Source: Methanobacteriota archaeon
GTDB taxonomy: Archaea > Thermoplasmatota > Thermoplasmata > RBG-16-68-12 > JAJISG01
DNA length: 64,000 nt
Assembly: GCA_030594205.1 (NCBI GenBank)
Contig: JAUVFR010000002.1
Span: forward strand, 1-64,000
Direction of reading: 5' to 3'
In this document: positions 9,529-16,915 of the stretch, one piece after another
Position numbering within the stretch: position 1 is the stretch's first letter
How the letters are laid out: every line of letters starts with the position of its first letter
Notes under the pieces: generated by a model
The model's input: only the letters and a program-made list of their open reading frames with translations
The model's database searches: none
Told to the model about the DNA's origin: nothing
Made by a program: the position numbers and the translations under genes

Positions 9529-9541
9529 AGGTTCTAATAGT
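9529..9541 (+). promoter_or_regulatory. TATA box for rpoL
   Basis: aaggttctaatag lies 26-38 nt upstream of the ATG at 9567, the spacing expected for a leaderless archaeal transcript. Confidence 0.55.
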
Positions 9542-9566
9542 CACCGGAAAGTAGTCCTGGTGTCTC

Positions 9567-9851
9567 ATGGAGCTCCGGGTCATCGAGAAGGAGAAGAAGG
9601 CCCTCACCGTGGAGGTCGTCAGCCCCGACGACACGGTGATCTACCCCCTCATCAGCCACCTCCTCAAGGACAAGCGCGTGGCGGACGCCCGCTACATCGT
9701 GGGGCACCCCTTCCTTGACAAGCCCACCATCCTCGTTCGCGTGAAGAAGGACAAGCCCGAGGACGTGCTGAGGGAGGTGGCCGCGGGCCTGGCCGCCCAG
9801 TACGGCGACCTGAAAAAGCAAGTCGCGGGGGCCGGGAAGAAGGGGAAGTAA
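9567..9851 (+). CDS. rpo11: DNA-directed RNA polymerase subunit Rpo11 (RpoL)
   Basis: A 94-residue small assembly subunit of archaeal RNA polymerase, the RPB11 homologue that pairs with Rpo3 to start core assembly. Recognised by MELRVIEKEKKALTVEV, the central HPFLDKPTILVRV segment and the amphipathic C-terminal helix. Length is standard. A TATA box about 27 nt upstream suggests a leaderless transcript separate from the mevalonate operon, and truD follows 44 bp downstream. Confidence 0.93.
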   Translation: MELRVIEKEKKALTVEVVSPDDTVIYPLISHLLKDKRVADARYIVGHPFLDKPTILVRVKKDKPEDVLREVAAGLAAQYGDLKKQVAGAGKKGK

Positions 9852-9895
9852 CTCCTCCCGGGTTTCTGGGCGGGGTTCCCCTCAGGCGTGCTGCC

Positions 9896-11170
9896 ATGGA
9901 AACGGAGGTCGGCATCGCCCGTTATGGCACGACCACGCCAGGGATCGGAGGGCGGATCAAGGCCGCGGTCGAAGACTTCGTCGTCGAGGAGATCCCGAAG
10001 GACCTTCCCGCCGTGGCCGACGGGCGGTTTCTCGTCACGCGCGTGACGGTCCGAAACTGGGAGACCCACCGCCTCGTGCGCCAGCTCGCCCGAGCCCTCG
10101 GGGTGAGTCGTCACCGCATTCGTTTTGCCGGGACGAAAGACAAGCGTGCCGTGACCACCCAGCACATGACCTTCGAAGGCCTGGACGAGGAGGTCGTGGC
10201 GTCAGTCCACCTGAAGGATGTCACCCTGGAGCCCCTCTATCGGGCCTCCCGAAAGCTCACGCTTGGCGACCTGATGGGCAATCGATTCCGAATCCGGCTC
10301 CGGGAGGTCGACTTTCCCGAGGACGAGGTTCGCGCGCGGCTCGTCTCCTTGAACGACGAACTGGAGGCGGCAGGCGGATTTCCCAACTACTTCGGCATTC
10401 AGCGGTTCGGGGAGCTTCGCCCGTTGAGCCATCGCCTGGGTCGGGCCATCGTCCGAGGCGACCTCGCGCGGGCCGTTTCGTTGTACGTGGGGGAGACCTT
10501 CCCGGGGGAGGATGCCGAGACGGTTCGCGTGCGGGCCGCCTTCCGGGAGAGCGGGGACGTTGCCCGGGCGCTGAAGGACTTTCCCACCTACCTGAGCTTC
10601 GAACGTTCCCTTCTCCACCACCTTCGCGAGCGGCCGAAAGACTACGAGGGCGCTCTCCTTCGGTTTCCCCATACCCTCTTGACGCTCTTTGTCAACGCTT
10701 ACCAGGCCTATCTCTTCAACCGAATCCTGAGCCTTCGCATGGCGGAAGGGATCCCGCTGAACGAACCGACCCCCGGGGACCTTCTCCTGCCCCTCGATCG
10801 GCGGGGTCTCCCCGACCGAAGACGACCGATTCGAGTGACGGAGGCGAACCGCTCCAAAACCGCCATCCAGGTGCGGGCAGGAAAGGCCTGGATAAGCGGG
10901 CTCCTGGCGGGGTACGATGTGCCGCTGGCGGAGGGGGAGATGGGCCGCCTGGAGAGTCAGATAGTCATGGAGGAGGGGGTCAACCTCACAGACTTTCGCG
11001 TTCGGGTCCTTCCCAAGCTTTCCTCTCGGGGTTTACGGCGAGCGCTGGTTGCCCCCGTTCGGGAGTTTGCCTTCCGCTTCGAAGACGACGTTCGTCTGGC
11101 CTTTACACTGAATCCAGGGTGTTACGCCACGAGCCTCCTTCGGGAGGTGAGGAAGGGGGATACCATCTAA
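9896..11170 (+). CDS. truD: tRNA pseudouridine(13) synthase TruD
   Basis: A 424-residue pseudouridine synthase of the TruD family, which modifies U13 in tRNAs. The catalytic aspartate lies in FAGTKDKRAVTTQ (about residues 77-89); NYFGIQRFGE (about 163-172) is the second hallmark, and the TruD insertion domain occupies roughly 180-330. Length matches archaeal TruD. The ATG at 9896 gives the expected N-terminal strand (IGGRIKAAVEDFVVEEIP). A small cysteine-containing gene follows 5 bp downstream and is probably cotranscribed. Confidence 0.93.
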   Translation: METEVGIARYGTTTPGIGGRIKAAVEDFVVEEIPKDLPAVADGRFLVTRVTVRNWETHRLVRQLARALGVSRHRIRFAGTKDKRAVTTQHMTFEGLDEEVVASVHLKDVTLEPLYRASRKLTLGDLMGNRFRIRLREVDFPEDEVRARLVSLNDELEAAGGFPNYFGIQRFGELRPLSHRLGRAIVRGDLARAVSLYVGETFPGEDAETVRVRAAFRESGDVARALKDFPTYLSFERSLLHHLRERPKDYEGALLRFPHTLLTLFVNAYQAYLFNRILSLRMAEGIPLNEPTPGDLLLPLDRRGLPDRRRPIRVTEANRSKTAIQVRAGKAWISGLLAGYDVPLAEGEMGRLESQIVMEEGVNLTDFRVRVLPKLSSRGLRRALVAPVREFAFRFEDDVRLAFTLNPGCYATSLLREVRKGDTI

Positions 11171-11175
11171 TAGCG

Positions 11176-11406
11176 ATGCTCAGCTGGGTGATCGTGGCAC
11201 AACGGAGGGACCCCCGAACCCAACCCTGTTCCGTCTCGGGGTGCCAGGGGGAAGTCACGCGCTCCCTCTCCTATCGCAAGGTCCGGGATGCGCTTTCGGA
11301 GCACGGAATCCAGGAGGGGCGGCGAGCCCATCTCTGCAAACCCCATTACAAGGAGTTCAAGAAGGCTACCAAGGGCGAACGGACCATCGATCGCCTCACG
11401 TGGTAG
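11176..11406 (+). CDS. small conserved archaeal protein with Cys/His pairs
   Basis: A 76-residue protein, function not recognised. It contains CSVSGC near residues 17-22 and HLCKPHYKEFKKATK near 54-68, which could form a small metal site (Cys, Cys, His/Cys, His). The ATG at 11176 is 5 bp after the truD stop, so it is probably in the same transcript and could have an RNA-related role. It converges with the minus-strand DUF296 gene. Confidence 0.65.
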   Translation: MLSWVIVAQRRDPRTQPCSVSGCQGEVTRSLSYRKVRDALSEHGIQEGRRAHLCKPHYKEFKKATKGERTIDRLTW

Positions 11407-11412
11407 CGGGTC

Positions 11413-11850
11413 CTACCGAGGTTCCACGGCTAGCTCGTTGAGGCCCGTGGTCGGATTCTTCCTTCGCGTCATTCGAAGGCCCTCGAGATGCTGGATGCCG
11501 ATTTCTGCCAGGACCGACACGCGCCCGTCGAACAGGTGCCCGCCGATGGCAGCGTAGTCCGAACCGGAGACCGTGGCGTGGAGGTGCAAAGGCGGGTCCG
11601 CACGCAGCGTCACGCTGCCCTGAAGAGCCAGGAGCTCGTGGCTGCCCTCGAAACGTCTCCGAACGTATTCTCCCCCCTCCGGGTCGAACCAGCCCAGCTC
11701 GAGGCCCTCGAGCGCCCCGATCCCGCTGAGTACTAGACCCGCGGTGATGCCCCGTTCCTCCAGGGCGGCCTGCAGGGAGGAGAGGACCTCCTCGCCCCGC
11801 TCCAACTTCACCACCAACCATCGACCGTCCTGACCCGTCTGCATGCCCAC
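11413..11850 (-). CDS. PPC/DUF296 domain protein
   Basis: A 145-residue protein formed almost entirely by one PPC/DUF296 domain, the fold also found at the C terminus of plant AT-hook proteins. Visible features are the glycine-rich GLVLSGIGALEG segment, LHLHATVSG with clustered histidines that line a metal/ligand pocket in trimeric relatives, and GGHLFDGRVSVLAEIGI. Prokaryotic members are uncharacterised trimers. The start may be the GTG at 11850 or the ATG at 11844. It is the last gene of a three-gene minus-strand operon, 3 bp after the MBL-fold gene. Confidence 0.85.
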   Translation of the reverse strand: MGMQTGQDGRWLVVKLERGEEVLSSLQAALEERGITAGLVLSGIGALEGLELGWFDPEGGEYVRRRFEGSHELLALQGSVTLRADPPLHLHATVSGSDYAAIGGHLFDGRVSVLAEIGIQHLEGLRMTRRKNPTTGLNELAVEPR

Positions 11851-11853
11851 CGC

Positions 11854-12819
11854 CTAGAACCATCTCTTGCCCAGGGGTTCGGCCTTCGTTCGGAGCTTGA
11901 CGCGGATCGTCTTGGCCAGCTCCTCGTCGTACCCGAGGCACGTGTAAACCTCCCTGGGGTTGCAGGCGTCCACAAACCACATCAGGTCGTCGATGTCCCC
12001 GTGGTCGCTCAGGGGGAACTGGGCATCCAGATGGTGGCTCCGGCGGAAGTCGTAGACGGCGCACCAGCCCGACGTGAAGGCCGTCCGGCCGCCCCTCTCC
12101 AGGACTTCCTGGACCTCCGCGCTCCCGGGCCGTTTGAAGGCGCGTGACGGGGCGAGGAGGACGTACGCGCCCTCCTTCTCCTCGTTCGCCTGGGCGTAGG
12201 GGATGAAACGGAGCGGGTGTCCGTGCTCCCGGTACACCTCGGCGATGCGGGCCATCTTGTTCGGCACGAGTACAGGCACGTCCAGCTCGTTGGCCAGGGC
12301 CACCAGCTCCTGGCCTTTCCCAAACTCATAGGCCCCCAGGGCCACCGGCCCGGTTTCCAAGGAGTCCTCCATCCACGAAAGGAGGTCTGCCAGCACGTCC
12401 TCCTTCGGGGGAAAGGCGAACCGGGGTTCCCCGTACGTGGACTCGATCACGAGCGTGTGGCAATCCTGGGGCTCGCAGGTCCCACAGGTGGGGCCGCCAC
12501 TCGGATTGAAGTCGCCGGTGAAGAGGAGGTCGTCCACTCGGATCATGGCGGATCCGAAGACGTGCCCGGCCTCCGAGAGGGAGACCTTCATGCCCTCCAC
12601 GTCCACCTCCTGGTGGTAAGGCAAAGCGATCCCTTCGGCCTTTTGCCCCATCCGGACCTTCATCACGTCGAGGGTCTCCGGGGTCATGTACGCCCCGGGG
12701 GCCAAGTGATCCATGTGGGCGTGGCTGACGACCGCGTGGGGCTGGCGGGATCGTGGATCGAGGATGAGCTCCCGCCCGTTCCGCTGGACGCGGATGCCTT
12801 TCTGGTAGAACACCCTCAT
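11854..12819 (-). CDS. metallo-beta-lactamase-fold nuclease-like protein
   Basis: A 321-residue MBL-fold protein. VSHAHMDHLAPG gives the HxHxDH zinc motif (H33, H35, D37, H38); SEAGHVFGSAMI and LLFTGDFNPSG supply further metal ligands, and SDHGDIDDL lies in the beta-CASP-like part. This is the layout of the predicted exonuclease/mRNA 3'-end processing family in archaea, so RNA or DNA 5'-3' hydrolysis is likely but not shown. The start at 12819 gives MRVFYQKGIRVQ and a 4-bp overlap with the upstream zinc-ribbon gene; a longer open frame exists but overlaps that gene entirely. Confidence 0.85.
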   Translation of the reverse strand: MRVFYQKGIRVQRNGRELILDPRSRQPHAVVSHAHMDHLAPGAYMTPETLDVMKVRMGQKAEGIALPYHQEVDVEGMKVSLSEAGHVFGSAMIRVDDLLFTGDFNPSGGPTCGTCEPQDCHTLVIESTYGEPRFAFPPKEDVLADLLSWMEDSLETGPVALGAYEFGKGQELVALANELDVPVLVPNKMARIAEVYREHGHPLRFIPYAQANEEKEGAYVLLAPSRAFKRPGSAEVQEVLERGGRTAFTSGWCAVYDFRRSHHLDAQFPLSDHGDIDDLMWFVDACNPREVYTCLGYDEELAKTIRVKLRTKAEPLGKRWF

Positions 12820-13214
12820 GGCGTCTTCCTCGTGAACGTGTAGCGCGTCGGCACCCGGCGCTTGAGACCCGACCAGTAGGGGCAGTTGCGGCACCGATGC
12901 CCCAGCGTCACCGTGCCTCCGAATATGGTCATGTTCTTCACACGATTCATTCGATGCCCGCACACGGGGCACCGGTGGGGCGTTCCCACTTCCTTGCCCT
13001 CGCGGCTCTCGATTTCCATGTTCACGAGGCCCGAGTCGTACGCGATGCGGCGGGCCCTCGGTCCGCTCACCCGGTATCCATCCTCCTGGGCCATCTCGGA
13101 ATCGAGCAACTCCTTGAGCTCTCGTTGGGAGACGATGGTCCTGCGCCTGCCGAGCACGCGTTCGAGGGCTCCCACGACCCTCTCCCGCGAGGGGATGCGA
13201 TAGCTCGGCATCAC
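12816..13214 (-). CDS. zinc-ribbon protein, function unknown
   Basis: A 132-residue protein with a helical N-terminal half (about 8-70) that could be a winged helix, and a C-terminal zinc ribbon: CPVCGHRM near 79-86 and CRNCPYW near 108-114. It overlaps the downstream MBL-fold nuclease gene by 4 bp, indicating coupled translation and probably a shared task. An AT-rich element (taaagattt, around 13238) could serve as its promoter. Confidence 0.7.
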   Translation of the reverse strand: MMPSYRIPSRERVVGALERVLGRRRTIVSQRELKELLDSEMAQEDGYRVSGPRARRIAYDSGLVNMEIESREGKEVGTPHRCPVCGHRMNRVKNMTIFGGTVTLGHRCRNCPYWSGLKRRVPTRYTFTRKTP

Positions 13215-13266
13215 CGCGCTAATGGCCAGGTTGTGTTAAAGATTTCGAAGCTGACCTGTCAGGAAC

Positions 13267-13280
13267 AGCCTTAATTAGGG
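13267..13280 (+). promoter_or_regulatory. TATA-like box for the cyclic-DPG synthetase-like gene
   Basis: agccttaattaggg is an isolated AT-rich element 55-68 nt before the ATG at 13335. It predicts a short leader and supports 13335, not a later codon, as the gene start. Confidence 0.5.
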
Positions 13281-13334
13281 CCCCGTACTGGGTTGCGCCG
13301 AAGCCGACGGACCGCGGTCCAGAGGTGCGGACGC

Positions 13335-14685
13335 ATGTCCAGGAAACGAGTCATCATCATGGGTGCCGCCGGACGGGACAGCTTCGGAGGGAAGCCTGCG
13401 GAGCCCCGGGTTCCATAACTTCAACCTCGGGTTTCGGGATCGAGACGCGTATGAGGTGGTGGCCTTCACGGCCACCCAGATTCCGAACATCGAGGGAAGG
13501 CGGTATCCGGCCAGCCTAGCGGGACGCCTGTACCCCGAGGGCATCCCTATTCGCGGGGAGGAGGAGTTGCCCGCGCTCATTCGGGAGCACGATGTGGATC
13601 TTGTCGTCTTCGCCTACAGCGACGTCTCATACGAATACGTCGGCCATCGCTCCGCCCTCGTCCACGCTGCCGGGGCGGACTTTCTCCTGATGGGTCCTGA
13701 CCGGACCATGCTGGAAGCGGCCGTCCCCGTCATCGCGGTCTGTGCCGTGCGGACCGGGGCCGGCAAGAGCCAGACGTCGAGGCGCGTGGCCTCCATCCTT
13801 CTGGACCGGGGCAAGAAGGTCGTCGTGGTCCGTCACCCCATGCCCTACGGGAATCTGGAAACACAGGCGGTCCAGCGGTTCGCCTCACTTGAGGATCTGG
13901 ATCGGTACGAGACCACCCTGGAGGAGCGCGAAGAGTACGAGCCGCATCTGGAGCGGGGGATCGTCGTGTTTGCGGGGGTGGATTACGGGGCCATTCTGGA
14001 GAAGGCCCAGAGGGAAGCGGAGATCATCCTGTGGGACGGGGGGAACAACGATCTCCCCTTCTATCGGCCCGACCTCCACATTGTCCTCGTAGACCCACAC
14101 CGGCCGGGTCAGGAGCTGAGCTCGTATCCCGGGGAGGCGAATCTTCGACGCGCTGACGTGGTCATTGTGAACAAGGTTGAGACCGCTCGATCCGAGGACG
14201 TGGCCTTGGTCCGCGCGAACGTCGACGCGGTCAACCCGGCAGCGCAGGTGATCGAGGCCGCCTCGCCCATCACCGTCTCGGACCCGAAACTCGTCAAGGG
14301 GAAGCGCGTCCTCGTGGTGGAAGACGGGCCGACCCTCACGCACGGCGGGATGCCGTACGGGGCCGCATGGCTGGCGGCCAAGCAATATGGTGCGGCCTCC
14401 GTGGTCGATCCCCGGCCCCATGCCATTGGCACCATCAAGGACGTTTTCGAACGGTATCCGCACTTGAAGGAAGTCCTACCGGCCATGGGCTACGGGGAGG
14501 ATCAGCTCAAGGAGTTGGAGGCGACGATCAACGGATGCGAGTGCGACCTCGTCCTGAGTGGCACACCGGTGGACCTCGGGCGCCTCATCCAGATCACGAA
14601 ACCGCTCTTGCGGGTCCGCTACGAGCTTCAGGAGAGGGGCAAACCAACCCTCGACGAAATTCTGGACGCCTTCCTTTCCACGTGA
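13335..14685 (+). CDS. cyclic 2,3-diphosphoglycerate synthetase-like GTPase (COG2403), with a 31-nt BHB intron; CDS joins 13335-13379 and 13411-14685
   Basis: The genomic frame starting at 13335 reads MSRKRVIIMGAAGRD and then runs into a stop. The remainder, from FHNFNLGFRD on, is in a different frame. The family normally has GAAGRDFHNFN uninterrupted, so removal of 13380-13410 restores exactly the conserved sequence and gives a 439-residue protein. Other features are FTATQIPNIEGRRYP, the P-loop VRTGAGKSQTSR (about residue 145), ILWDGGNND and NKVE. The family includes cyclic 2,3-diphosphoglycerate synthetase, which makes an archaeal compatible solute from 2,3-bisphosphoglycerate, but many members are only predicted GTPases. 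The gene stands alone between divergent and tRNA genes. Confidence 0.9.
13380..13410 (+). other. BHB (tRNA-endonuclease type) intron in a protein-coding gene, 31 nt
   Basis: The junctions fold into a complete hBHBh' motif. Outer exon helix: gga (13371-13373) with tcc (13412-13414). Central 4-bp helix: cggg (13374-13377) with cccg (13405-13408). Two 3-nt bulges: aca (13378-13380) and ggt (13409-13411). Intron helix: gcttc (13381-13385) with ggagc (13400-13404). Cleavage between the second and third bulge nucleotides removes exactly 31 nt, and the joined codons give GRDFHNFN, the conserved family sequence. Structure and protein evidence therefore agree independently to the nucleotide. Confidence 0.9.
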
Positions 14686-14705
14686 GGAGAAACCCGGCCG
14701 AGTAC

Positions 14706-14713
14706 CTTTTTAT
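14706..14713 (+). promoter_or_regulatory. TATA box of tRNA-Leu
   Basis: tttttatc lies 25-32 nt upstream of the tRNA 5' end, the standard archaeal distance. Confidence 0.6.
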
Positions 14714-14737
14714 CGACGCCAATCTCTCATCTGCGCT

Positions 14738-14822
14738 GCGAGGGTAGCCAAGTCCGGCCAACGGCGACAGACTCAAGATCTGTTCCCATAGGGGTTCCCA
14801 GGTTCGAATCCTGGCCCTCGCA
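14738..14822 (+). tRNA. tRNA-Leu (CAA), no intron
   Basis: 85-nt type II tRNA: acceptor gcgaggg/ccctcgc with discriminator A, anticodon stem acaga/tctgt with loop ctcaaga (anticodon CAA), a long variable arm after the anticodon stem, and T loop ttcgaat. CCA is not encoded. Confidence 0.95.
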
Positions 14823-15125
14823 TCCTCATTGCCTCCCCCCTTCGGCATCTTCCTCCTCTTGAACGTCGTTGTAGTAGCGGTGGGAACTTGGCCAGGGCCT
14901 TGGAGCGAGATCAGCGTGACCTCGCGGTCATGGAGATCACCGAGATCGCCGCCCTTATGGATTTCTTGGCCTCCGGTTTCGGTTTGACCTGGCGAAGAAC
15001 GCGACGGAGCTCTACACTAAGAAGCTGGAGAAACTGGCGAGGACGTAGCTCCCGCCGCCCCTCATCTCGAGCCCCAGGGCTTGCCTGGATTCCGCCAGAG
15101 GTCTCAAGTAGGGTTTCCGTGTAGG
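14823..15125 (+). other. gap with possible decayed coding sequence
   Basis: About 300 bp without a convincing gene. A short charged helical C-terminal segment can be read in one frame (DLAKNATELYTKKLEK, ending in a stop at 15046-15048), but its upstream frame has no plausible protein character. It may be a gene remnant. No RNA gene was recognised. Confidence 0.3.
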
Positions 15126-15347
15126 ATGCTTGGGAGGAGGATGCTGGAGGCAAGTGCTTACTTTCGCGACTGGGGTCCCTGGGGGTGGGCCTGGGCCGTG
15201 GGTCTGTTCGCGTTCCTGCTCGGCTTGCTCTTGGCTCCCCTGGCCATGTCAGGGGTGACCCCGGGGGCCCTCCTGTTCGCCCCCCTGCCGGGGGCCGTCC
15301 TCATGCGAGCGGCCGCCACGTCTGCGGGGGAACGTGCCTCGGCTTAG
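15126..15347 (+). CDS. small predicted membrane protein
   Basis: A 73-residue open frame with a tryptophan-rich start (DWGPWGWAWAVG) and one or two hydrophobic segments (about 20-40 and 45-62). Function not recognised. Two ATG codons are possible (15126, 15141); the second is immediately after a strong gggaggagg stretch, too close for a normal ribosome site. No family was recognised, so this could be a chance frame in GC-rich sequence. Confidence 0.4.
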   Translation: MLGRRMLEASAYFRDWGPWGWAWAVGLFAFLLGLLLAPLAMSGVTPGALLFAPLPGAVLMRAAATSAGERASA

Positions 15348-15389
15348 AAACCAATATCTAGGGAAGCGATTTTCCGTCGGGTGGGTTCC

Positions 15390-15854
15390 ATGGCATTCCA
15401 AATCCACGTAGTGAGCAACGTCCCGCTGACCTCCGTGAAGGACCCGCAGGAAGTGGCCCTGTTGTTCCTCGGGCAGATCGGCTACCTGCCGAAACGAGCG
15501 GGTGTCGGGGACGAGGAAGTGAGGCGGAGTATTCCCTACCGTCTCCTCGTGGACCACCTGCTCCGCCGGCCCGAGAGGGGATGGACCGCCGAGGAGTTGG
15601 CCTCCCGACTTGGAACGGGGAAGGCCACGGTGTACCGGCACATCAACAAGCTCAAGTCCCTCGACCTCTTAGAGGAGGTGGAGGTGCCCACGCCGGACGG
15701 GTCCCGGAAGGGCTATCGCATTCGCTACGGCAACCTGGCGAAGGCGTGGAACTTCGTGGAGGCCCACGTGGACGTGGCGATGGAGAACTACAGGAGAACG
15801 GTGGAGCACCTTCAGGGACTGATCGAGGGAGGTTCACTGCATGGGGAAGGATGA
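15390..15854 (+). CDS. winged-helix transcriptional regulator
   Basis: A 154-residue protein with a central winged helix (about 50-110): WTAEELASRLGTGKATVYRHINKLKSLDLL followed by a basic wing containing GSRKGYRIRYG. The C-terminal helix (about 118-150) probably dimerises. The ATG at 15390 is preferred over an in-frame GTG at 15381. It overlaps the next gene by 14 bp, so the two are cotranslated. Ligand and targets are unknown. Confidence 0.78.
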   Translation: MAFQIHVVSNVPLTSVKDPQEVALLFLGQIGYLPKRAGVGDEEVRRSIPYRLLVDHLLRRPERGWTAEELASRLGTGKATVYRHINKLKSLDLLEEVEVPTPDGSRKGYRIRYGNLAKAWNFVEAHVDVAMENYRRTVEHLQGLIEGGSLHGEG

Positions 15855-16128
15855 GCAAAACATCTTCATGATGACCAAGGGATCCCGATACCGACTGACC
15901 TCGGTGGAGTCGCGGGAGGCGCCGATGCGGACCTCGGGAGTCTTCAAGGGCTTTGCCACGGTGGGGACGGACGACGCGGTCGTCATGGAACTGGACGAGA
16001 ACCACGGGGAAGACGAGGGAAGGACTCGGGTCATCCCGCTCCACATGATCCTCGCCATCGACGTGTTGGAGACCGCCGAGCCAGAGGAAGAGGAAGAGGA
16101 AACGTCCCGGGAGACGATGTTCGGCTAG
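15841..16128 (+). CDS. small acidic beta-barrel-like protein, function unknown
   Basis: A 95-residue protein. Residues 12-78 alternate short strands (SRYRLTSVE, GVFKGFATVGTDDAVVMEL, RVIPLHMILAIDVL), a pattern reminiscent of Sm-like or other small beta barrels, and the C terminus is a run of glutamates. I do not recognise the family. Its start overlaps the winged-helix gene, which suggests joint expression. It converges with the minus-strand ArsR-like gene, whose stop overlaps its own stop by 4 bp. Confidence 0.65.
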   Translation: MGKDEQNIFMMTKGSRYRLTSVESREAPMRTSGVFKGFATVGTDDAVVMELDENHGEDEGRTRVIPLHMILAIDVLETAEPEEEEEETSRETMFG

Positions 16129-16559
16129 CCCTCGAGCTCGTCCCTCAGGAAGTTGTCGTAGCGCGTTTCGAGAGACCGCCGCCGCTTCCGATAGGCCTCC
16201 TCATCGAGGTCGCCCGTCCCGAGATCATCCTCCAGAAGACGCAAGCTTCGCCCGTAGTCGGCCAGCATCTCCTCCCGGTACTCCCGACTGATGGCCGCGG
16301 CCTTCTCGATGTACGTCAGGCCGAGGTCGCTCAGCCGGTAGACGATGCGGGGCCGCCCGTCGGCCGGGAAGACGGCACTCCGGTCGACGAATCCCCAACC
16401 GTAAAGCTCCAGGAGCTGCTTGTCCACGCTCTGGCGTCGGAGTTCCAGCCGGCGGGCCAGGTCCTCGGGGTGGTCCATGCCCTTCTCCAGCAGGTTCAAG
16501 ATCCGAAAGCGACTCGGCGATGCGACGACTTGGAGGATCCGGAGGGCGCGCTCGTCCAT
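16125..16559 (-). CDS. ArsR-type winged-helix regulator with C-terminal coiled coil
   Basis: A 144-residue regulator. The winged helix occupies about residues 1-80: LRILQVVASPSRFRILNLLEKG, then HPEDLARRLELRRQSVDKQLLEL (recognition region) and a wing with RPRIVYRLSDLG. A long charged helix (about 85-144) likely dimerises. The start is put at the ATG 16559; an upstream GTG at 16604 is possible but adds a low-complexity segment, and an AT-rich box would place a leaderless start near 16559. It is transcribed divergently from the operon beginning at 16691 and probably controls that promoter. Confidence 0.78.
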   Translation of the reverse strand: MDERALRILQVVASPSRFRILNLLEKGMDHPEDLARRLELRRQSVDKQLLELYGWGFVDRSAVFPADGRPRIVYRLSDLGLTYIEKAAAISREYREEMLADYGRSLRLLEDDLGTGDLDEEAYRKRRRSLETRYDNFLRDELEG

Positions 16560-16626
16560 CGGGGCGTGGAGGTGAGGGACGCTATTAGACTTTTTTCCAC
16601 CCACGGGCTGAACTTATCCTCGCCTC

Positions 16627-16690
16627 AGTGGAGGATATCAATAATTATACTGAAGATGGTATAAATAAAGTACTCTCACTCATAATCTCT
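16627..16690. promoter_or_regulatory. divergent AT-rich promoter with inverted repeat
   Basis: An AT-rich island between the ArsR-like gene and the operon starting at 16691. On the plus strand gtataaata (16659-16667) is a good TATA box about 25-30 nt before the ATG at 16691. A perfect inverted repeat ttatac (16645-16650) / gtataa (16659-16664), spacer 8 nt, overlaps that box and is a candidate operator for the divergent ArsR-like protein. Confidence 0.6.
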
Positions 16691-16915
16691 ATGAACGAGA
16701 CGAGTCGGGTCCTGAAGACCACGGGTGTGGCGAAGACGGGCAAGAAGGCCAGGTCCCACATCGGACGGTTTCTGGCCCTCCTGTCCGTGCTCACCGCCGT
16801 GGGTCGTGGGCCACGCCACGGCGTCGCCGTTCCTCGCCCGCGGCATCTGCGATCCCCGGCGAGTCGGCGATATCCCCTCGCAGGGGGCCATGACATGGGG
16901 AGGCTCCTCCAATGA
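16691..16915 (+). CDS. hypothetical small protein, leaderless and coupled to the bactofilin-like gene
   Basis: A 74-residue open frame. Support is contextual: a TATA box ends about 24 nt before its ATG, and its stop overlaps the next start in ATGA. The N-terminal half (MNETSRVLKTTGVAK, then a short hydrophobic run near residues 25-35) looks plausible; the C-terminal half is arginine-rich and resembles out-of-frame GC-rich sequence, so it may be a frameshifted remnant or simply a 5' leader. No family recognised. Confidence 0.35.
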   Translation: MNETSRVLKTTGVAKTGKKARSHIGRFLALLSVLTAVGRGPRHGVAVPRPRHLRSPASRRYPLAGGHDMGRLLQ

